This document shows positions 41,400 through 46,182 of a DNA stretch of 46,182 nt, one piece after another. Each line of letters begins with the position of its first letter. The first letter of the stretch is position 1. The position numbers and the translations under genes are program-made. Origin of the DNA: Actinomycetota bacterium. GTDB taxonomy: Bacteria > Actinomycetota > Actinomycetes > Propionibacteriales > Nocardioidaceae. Where the stretch lies: contig WLJH01000028.1 in the NCBI GenBank assembly GCA_009701885.1, positions 1 to 46,182 of the forward strand, in the 5' to 3' direction. A model generated the notes under the pieces. It worked only from the letters and a program-made list of their open reading frames with translations. It did not search any database and was not told the DNA's origin.

Positions 41400-42875
41400 A
41401 TGGCCACCAAGCGCGACCTCGTCGAGGCGCACTCCTTCTCCCGCCGCCGGCTCGTCACCGCCTTCGTCTCCGGCGCCCCCGGTGGTCGCGAGGTCGAGCC
41501 CGCGCGGCCAGGTCGCAGCATCGTCGGCGGCGCGGCCCTGTCCGTGCTGCTCATCGCCGGGGCCGCGGTGACCGGCGTCTTCTCCGACCGCCCCGACAGC
41601 GACTGGGACGCCCCCGGGCTGGTCATCAGCAAGGAGCAGGGCGCGGCGTACGTCATCCTCGAGGACGAGGAGGAGACCGGCGAGCTGCCCGAGCTGCGCC
41701 CGGTCATCAACATCACCTCCGCGCAGCTGATCCTCGGTGCCGAGGGCCTCGAGCCGCGGATCGTCTCCCAGGAGACCATCGAGACCCGCCCCCTCGGCGA
41801 GGACGTCGGCATCCTCAACGCCCCCGCGAGCCTGCCGGCGACCGGCGACCTGGTCGACACCGGCTGGACCGCCTGCACCGGGCCGGACCGCGGCCTGACC
41901 GTGCGGGTCTCCTCGCAGGTGGGCGTGGCGCCGACCCAGGAGACCGAGGCCGCGCTGGTCGAGGTCAAGGGGCCCGACGCGGGGCTGTGGCTGGTGGCGA
42001 CGGTCCCCGAGGGCGCCCTGGGCCCGGCGCAGGCCTTCCGTTACGCCGTGCCCGACGAGGACTCCGACCAGACCGAGGCCTTCCTGCGTGCCGTCGGCCT
42101 CAACGGCACCGCGGGTGCGGTGAAGGTGCCGCGGGAGTGGCTGGACCTCTTCCCCCGGGGCGGCGACCTCGACGCGGCCGCCTTCGACCTCGACGACCTC
42201 GGCGAGCCGGCCCCCGGCCAGCCCGACGGGGTGCGCGTCGGCGACTACACCCGCTCCGACGCCGGCACCGGCTTCCTGGTCGACGACACCGGGGCGCTGC
42301 AGCCGCTGTCCGCCTTCGCCCTCGCCTTGTGGAGCAACCTCGACGTCTCGTCGGACGGCCGCGGTGGCCGACAGCCCCGGGAGCGCGACGGGCTCGACGG
42401 AGGCGCGGCCTCGGAGGGGTACGCCGCCGCGCGCTGGCCCCAGGACCTGCTCTCCGCCGTGCCCGGCCAGACCTGCGCGCTGCTCGACGCCTCCGCCGAC
42501 CGGTCGCCGCTGGTGCAGCTGGCCACCTCGCCCGACGAGGACGCCTCCGCCGACCGCGTGCTCGACCCCTCGCAGCGGCTGGTCGACGTGGACCCCGGCG
42601 CCGGGGCCTACGTCGTCAGTGGTGACTTCGAGGGCCTGGCCACCGACACCGTGGTGGAGGGGGAGCCCGCGGGCAGTCGCTTCGTGGTCGACCAGAAGGG
42701 CCGGGCCAACGCGCTCGTCGGCGCCGACACCCCCGAGCTGCTCGGGTACGGCGCGTACGCCGCCCCGCTGGTCCCGAGCACCTGGCTGGACCTCTTCGAC
42801 GCCGGCGTGGCGCTGTCGCAGGAGGCGGCGCTGTGCCCGCCGCAGCCCGAGGGTGCGGAGCAGACGTGCGGCTGA
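41400..42875 (+). CDS. eccB: Type VII secretion protein EccB
   Basis: 491-residue core ESX component. The N-terminal MATKRDLVEAHSFSRRRLVT is the conserved cytoplasmic helix, then one membrane helix (IVGGAALSVLLIAGAAVTGV, about 40-60) and a large periplasmic-side domain with repeated beta units. Cys pairs occur in WTACTGPD, GQTCALLD and the C-terminal ALCPPQPEGAEQTC, consistent with conserved disulfides. ATG 41400 lies 7 bases after the eccD stop; the mycP start overlaps its end. Confidence 0.94.
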   Translation: MATKRDLVEAHSFSRRRLVTAFVSGAPGGREVEPARPGRSIVGGAALSVLLIAGAAVTGVFSDRPDSDWDAPGLVISKEQGAAYVILEDEEETGELPELRPVINITSAQLILGAEGLEPRIVSQETIETRPLGEDVGILNAPASLPATGDLVDTGWTACTGPDRGLTVRVSSQVGVAPTQETEAALVEVKGPDAGLWLVATVPEGALGPAQAFRYAVPDEDSDQTEAFLRAVGLNGTAGAVKVPREWLDLFPRGGDLDAAAFDLDDLGEPAPGQPDGVRVGDYTRSDAGTGFLVDDTGALQPLSAFALALWSNLDVSSDGRGGRQPRERDGLDGGAASEGYAAARWPQDLLSAVPGQTCALLDASADRSPLVQLATSPDEDASADRVLDPSQRLVDVDPGAGAYVVSGDFEGLATDTVVEGEPAGSRFVVDQKGRANALVGADTPELLGYGAYAAPLVPSTWLDLFDAGVALSQEAALCPPQPEGAEQTCG

Positions 42876-44191
42876 GCCCCGCCGGCGCCGCTGGTCGCGC
42901 AGCGAGCACCGACGAGCGTCGTCGGGACCGGGTGACCCGCTCGTGGGCGGTGGCCACGGTGTGCGGCATCGCCCTCGGCCTCCCCGTCGGCGTGGCCGCA
43001 CCCGCCCACGCGATCGACGTCTCCTGCCTCGAGGTCGCCCCGGGCGACCCGCGGCCCACCACCGAGACCGCCAGCGAGGCCCTGCGGCGGACGGGGGTGC
43101 TCGCCGCCCAGGACCGCCTCGAGCGCAGCGGCCGCGGCCAGGCGGGTGCCGGCACGACCGTCGCCGTGCTGTCCTCGGGCATCTCCGGCGCGGCGGACCT
43201 CCCGCTGGGCCCCGGCGGGACCTCGGTCGTCGGCCCGGGCCCGGTCGTGGATCCCACCGGCACCGTCGTGGCCGGCCTGGTCGCCGGGCCCGCGCGTGAC
43301 GACGACCTCCCGGTCGGCGTGGCGCCCGGGGTCGAGCTGGTCGACGTGCGCGTCTACGACACCGCGACCCCGACCCAGGAGGGCCAGGAGGCCCCGGACG
43401 CGGCGGCACTGGCCGACGGCCTGGCCCACGTGCGGGACCGGGTGCCGTCGGTCGACATCGTCGTCGTCCCCCTGCAGGTGCCGCAGGACGACCGGGTGGC
43501 GGACCTGGTGTCCGACCTGGTCGAGGCGGGCGTGCTGGTCGTGGCCCAGGGCGGTGACCGCCCGGTGGACCTGGTCGGAGAGGTCGACGCAGAGGCCGGG
43601 ACGGGTTCCCTCACCGCGCTCGCCACACCGCGCCCCGACGAGGACGCCGGCCCGCTGGTCCACCCCGCGGCCCTGCCCGGTGTCGTGGCGGTCGGGCCGC
43701 TGCCCGAGGACGTCACCGACCCGCTGCGCAGCAGCTCTCTCGACGTCGTCGCTCCGGCCCGCGACGCGGTCTCGGTCTCGGTCGAGGGTGGGCATTGCGT
43801 CGTGGACGTCGGGTCCAGCGCGTGGTCCACGGCGCTGGTCGCCGGGGTCCTCGCGATGCTGCGCTCCGCCTACCCCGAGGCCGAGCCCGGGGACCTCGTC
43901 GCACGTCTCGTCGCCACCGCCGACGGCCGGCCCGACGTGCCCTCGCCCGTCACCGGCGCTGGGCAGGTGCAGGCCCTCGCCGCCCTCACCGCGACGGCGG
44001 GTGAGCTGCGCGCAGGCGGGTACGCCGGGGACACCGACGTCCCCCGACCCTCCACCGCGGCCGCCGCCCCTGAGGAGCCCGAGGACCTGCTCGCCACCAC
44101 CCGCGGCAGTGCGGTGTGGTGGGGGCTGCTCGGCGGCGGGGCGCTGCTGCTCGCCGTCCTCGCCCGCCCGCTCCTGGCCCGCCGCCGCTGA
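42866..44191 (+). CDS. mycP: Mycosin-like S8 peptidase of the ESX locus, catalytic triad degenerate
   Basis: 441-residue subtilisin-fold protein with signal peptide (VATVCGIALGLPVGVAAPAHA), a C-terminal membrane helix (VWWGLLGGGALLLAVLARPL) and Arg-rich tail, as in MycP. The strand that should read DTG is VAVLSSGIS (Ser103 at the Asp position); the HGT motif is replaced by DPTGTVVAG (Thr131 at the His position). Only GSSAWS retains the nucleophile Ser318, without the usual TS-x-A-x-P. So it is probably inactive as a protease and structural. GTG 42866 overlaps eccB by 10 bases; a later GTG before TRSWAVAT is possible. Confidence 0.88.
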   Translation: MRLSPAGAAGRAASTDERRRDRVTRSWAVATVCGIALGLPVGVAAPAHAIDVSCLEVAPGDPRPTTETASEALRRTGVLAAQDRLERSGRGQAGAGTTVAVLSSGISGAADLPLGPGGTSVVGPGPVVDPTGTVVAGLVAGPARDDDLPVGVAPGVELVDVRVYDTATPTQEGQEAPDAAALADGLAHVRDRVPSVDIVVVPLQVPQDDRVADLVSDLVEAGVLVVAQGGDRPVDLVGEVDAEAGTGSLTALATPRPDEDAGPLVHPAALPGVVAVGPLPEDVTDPLRSSSLDVVAPARDAVSVSVEGGHCVVDVGSSAWSTALVAGVLAMLRSAYPEAEPGDLVARLVATADGRPDVPSPVTGAGQVQALAALTATAGELRAGGYAGDTDVPRPSTAAAAPEEPEDLLATTRGSAVWWGLLGGGALLLAVLARPLLARRR

Positions 44192-44203
44192 CCCTGCGTC
44201 GTC

Positions 44204-44344
44204 GGGGCCGCGTGGGGCGCGCGACGCCGCGGACGGCCGGGGGCGTCCCCTTCGTCGCTACCAGGCTCCTCGCTCGTCCCTCACGAGGAGCCCGCCAGAC
44301 CCAACCACGCTCCTCCGGGGGCGCCCCCGGCCGACCGCGGCCCC
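44204..44344. repeat. Structured palindromic element, copy 2 (right of ESX locus)
   Basis: About 141 bp. Arms: GGGGCCGCG (44204-44212) with CGCGGCCCC (44336-44344), and an inner 20-bp arm (44226-44245 with 44322-44341, one mismatch); the two pairings compete. The central hairpin is GGCTCCTCG / CGAGGAGCC (44264-44272, 44284-44292) with loop CTCGTCCCTCA. The CCCCTTCGTCGC and CACGCTCCT flanks are shared with copy 1 in the same orientation. It separates convergent mycP and tRNA-Ser(GGA). Confidence 0.85.
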
Positions 44345-44412
44345 GCGCGCCGCCCGACAGCCGGGAAGCATGAACGGCGCCGACCTGTCGGTCGACGCCG
44401 TCCTCTCTGCGG

Positions 44413-44498
44413 CGGAGGTAGGGGGATTCGAACCCCCGAGGGCTATTAACCCAACCCGCTTTCCAAGCGAGCGCCATAGGCCACTAGGCGATACCTCC
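44413..44498 (-). tRNA. tRNA-Ser (anticodon GGA)
   Basis: Class II tRNA on the minus strand: acceptor GGAGGTA/TACCTCC, anticodon loop TTGGAAA with GGA (complement of 44462-44464), a long variable arm and GGTTCGAATCC T-loop. Discriminator G is followed by CCG, so the CCA end is not encoded, unlike the tRNA-Ser(CGA) in this window. It reads UCC/UCU serine codons. Confidence 0.95.
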
Positions 44499-44628
44499 GC
44501 CGAGGAGGGTACCGGTGGGCCTGCGCCGCACGAAATCGCCTGCCGCGCGCCCGGACGGTGCTCCGGGCCGCGGTCGAGCGCGCGCGGCGGCGCGCGACGG
44601 CGTACGACGGGGGGCGGGTCGGGCCGGG

Positions 44629-44658
44629 TTGGCCGCCCTCCGCGCGCTCACCTAGACT
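44629..44658 (+). promoter_or_regulatory. Promoter of the 4.5S RNA gene
   Basis: TTGGCC (-35, 44629-44634) and TAGACT (-10, 44653-44658) are 18 bases apart, the best sigma-70-type pair seen in the window. Transcription would start near 44665, just before the RNA's terminal stem. Confidence 0.6.
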
Positions 44659-44664
44659 CCCGGG

Positions 44665-44755
44665 CAACCCCCCGCGTGGCGGCACCTCGCCCAACTCCCC
44701 CAGGGCCGAGAGGCAGCAAGGGTAAGTGAGCTCTGTCGGGTGCGCGGGGGGCCTT
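44665..44755 (+). ncRNA. ffs: Small signal recognition particle RNA (4.5S)
   Basis: The core GGCACCTCGCCCAACTCCCC, then CAGGGCC, AGGCAGCAAGGGTAAGTG and CTCTGTCGGGTGCG, is the actinobacterial 4.5S sequence. The terminal stem is CCCCCCGCG (44668-44676) with CGCGGGGGG (44743-44751). The apical loop reads GAGA, a GNRA loop, where GGAA is more usual. It binds Ffh to target membrane proteins. Ends are approximate. Its place just before dnaX is common in actinobacteria. Confidence 0.92.
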
Positions 44756-44858
44756 CGTGTCCCTGGGGCCGGACGCTCCGGTCGGTCCAGGTCGACGCGG
44801 TCCACGGCCCGTCCCCAGGCCGCTCCCGCCGCCGTGGTGCGTTGTCGGCGCCCGTGGT

Positions 44859-44864
44859 TAGGGT
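44859..44864 (+). promoter_or_regulatory. Putative -10 box of dnaX (leaderless)
   Basis: TAGGGT matches TANNNT, and CTGCAC (6 bases) separates it from the dnaX GTG. No ribosome binding site fits between. Confidence 0.5.
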
Positions 44865-44870
44865 CTGCAC

Positions 44871-46182
44871 GTGGAGTCGCCGCTCGCCCTGTACCGCCGC
44901 TACCGGCCCGAGACCTTCAACGAGGTCATCGGGCAGGACCACGTGACGGCTCCCCTGCGCGCGGCCCTGGCCAACAACCGGGTCAACCACGCCTACCTCT
45001 TCTCCGGCCCCCGTGGCTGCGGCAAGACCACGAGCGCCCGCATCCTGGCGCGGGCCCTCAACTGCGAGCAGGCCCCGGTGGCCGACCCGTGCGGGGAGTG
45101 CGACTCCTGCCGCGACCTCGCGCGCGGCGGGCCCGGGTCGATCGACGTGATCGAGATCGACGCGGCCTCGCACGGTGGCGTCGACGACGCGCGCGACCTG
45201 CGGGAGAAGGCGTTCTTCGCGCCGGTGCGCAGCCGCTACAAGATCTACATCATCGACGAGGCCCACATGGTCTCCCCGCAGGGCTTCAACGCCCTGCTGA
45301 AGCTGGTGGAGGAGCCGCCGCCGCACCTGCGGTTCATCTTCGCCACGACCGAGCCCGACAAGGTGATCGGGACGATCCGTTCCCGCACCCACCACTACCC
45401 GTTCCGACTGATCCCGCCGCGCCTGCTCTCCAGCTACCTCTCCGAGCTGTGCGAGCGCGAGGGGGTCGCGATCGAGCCGGCTGCGATCCCGCTCGTGGTC
45501 CGCGCCGGTGGAGGCTCGGCCCGTGACACCCTCTCGGTGCTCGACCAGCTGCTCGGTGGCGCCGGCCCCGAGGGTGTCACGCACGCGCTGGCCACGGGTC
45601 TGCTGGGCTACACCCCCGACAGCCTGCTCGACGAGGTCGTCGACGCCTTCGCCGCCGGCGACGGAGCCGCGGTCTTCGGCGTGGTCGACAAGGTCGTCGA
45701 GACCGGGCAGGACCCGCGCCGCTTCACCGAGGACCTGCTGCGCCGCCTGCGCGACCTGGTGATCGTGGCCGCCGTGCCCGACGCCCCCGCGACCGGGCTG
45801 ATCGACGTCTCCGAGGACGCCGGGGAGCGGCTGGTCGCCCAGGCCGCCCGGTTCGGGCCCGCCGACCTCACCCGCGCCGCCGACCTCGTGGCCGCCGGTC
45901 TCACCGAGATGCGCGGCGCCACCGCGCCCCGGCTGCTGCTGGAGCTGATCTGCGCCCGCGTCCTGCTGCCGGGCGCCGACCACGGCACGGAGGGCCTCGC
46001 CGCCCGCCTCGACCGGCTGGAGCGTCGGATGGCGGTCACCGGTACGCCGGCAGCGGCCGCCCCCGCCGCGGCGGCACCCTCGGCCCCGGCCCGCCCGGTC
46101 CGACCCGCCCAGGTCCCCGAGGACGTGCCCGCGCAGGACCGACCCGCTCCCGCGGCCCAGGCGCCCGAGCCGGTGCCGACCC
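44871..46182 (+). CDS. dnaX: DNA polymerase III subunit gamma/tau (3' end beyond window)
   Basis: Clamp-loader ATPase; the first 437 residues are present. ALYRRYRPETFNEVIGQ opens the protein; Walker A is GPRGCGKTT, the zinc module is C-x8-C-x2-C-x2-C (NCEQAPVADPCGECDSC), Walker B IIDEAHM, sensor 1 IFATTEPDK and the arginine-finger loop RSRTHHYPF. GGSARDTLSVLDQLL is the conserved sensor 2 region. After about residue 385 the sequence turns Ala/Pro-rich, the usual tau linker. GTG start fixed by the conserved N-terminus and a -10 box 6 bases upstream. Confidence 0.97.
   Translation, partial: MESPLALYRRYRPETFNEVIGQDHVTAPLRAALANNRVNHAYLFSGPRGCGKTTSARILARALNCEQAPVADPCGECDSCRDLARGGPGSIDVIEIDAASHGGVDDARDLREKAFFAPVRSRYKIYIIDEAHMVSPQGFNALLKLVEEPPPHLRFIFATTEPDKVIGTIRSRTHHYPFRLIPPRLLSSYLSELCEREGVAIEPAAIPLVVRAGGGSARDTLSVLDQLLGGAGPEGVTHALATGLLGYTPDSLLDEVVDAFAAGDGAAVFGVVDKVVETGQDPRRFTEDLLRRLRDLVIVAAVPDAPATGLIDVSEDAGERLVAQAARFGPADLTRAADLVAAGLTEMRGATAPRLLLELICARVLLPGADHGTEGLAARLDRLERRMAVTGTPAAAAPAAAAPSAPARPVRPAQVPEDVPAQDRPAPAAQAPEPVPT

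Overview
The window is chromosomal DNA of a very GC-rich actinobacterium. GTG starts, 4-base GTGA/ATGA gene overlaps, an ESX-type secretion locus, split PntAA/PntAB/PntB subunits and the tRNA-Ser / 4.5S RNA / dnaX order all fit Actinobacteria. Nocardioides or a close relative is my best guess, from protein flavour only, without any database search. No integrase, transposase, phage gene or CRISPR array was seen.

Layout. 1-6667 is mostly housekeeping: the tail of a long-chain-type acyl-CoA dehydrogenase, a VIT1/CCC1 membrane protein, proton-translocating transhydrogenase (pntAA-pntAB-pntB), upp facing it, tadA with its usual partner gene, and tRNA-Ser(CGA). 6674-15140 is metabolic: an SDR, a DUF421 protein, a phytoene-dehydrogenase-like flavoprotein with an unknown partner, the remnant of an alpha/beta hydrolase, a gamma-carbonic anhydrase, and a MarR-controlled set (VOC dioxygenase, esterase, 2-keto-4-pentenoate hydratase) that resembles quinone-detoxification modules. 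An enoyl-CoA hydratase gene and a 22-bp tandem array follow. 15203-26894 holds a small membrane protein, a MoxR ATPase with its VWA partner, an exported beta-propeller protein, a WXG100-like protein paired with a lipase-like hydrolase, and an envelope-polysaccharide locus (secreted GH30 divergent from GT2, acyltransferase and an exported protein). 26934-33256 holds an aminotransferase, a KstD-like flavoprotein, a cation/proton antiporter, a LytR_C protein and a SnoaL-like protein.

33432-44191 is a compact type VII (ESX) locus: eccC divergent from eccD-1, two WXG100 substrates, a second eccD, eccB and mycP. No eccE is visible. The mycosin has lost two of its three catalytic residues. The locus is bracketed by two copies, in the same orientation, of a structured palindromic element whose central hairpin covaries between copies. 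The window closes with tRNA-Ser(GGA), the 4.5S SRP RNA and the start of dnaX.

Two signals cut across the window. About ten genes have a TANNNT-like -10 hexamer exactly 6-7 bases before the start codon, which indicates leaderless transcription. Two promoters, those of the KstD-like gene and the SnoaL-like gene, carry exact matches to TNNAACNNGTTNNA, the operator of the steroid-catabolism repressor KstR, which suggests a small steroid or lipid regulon here.
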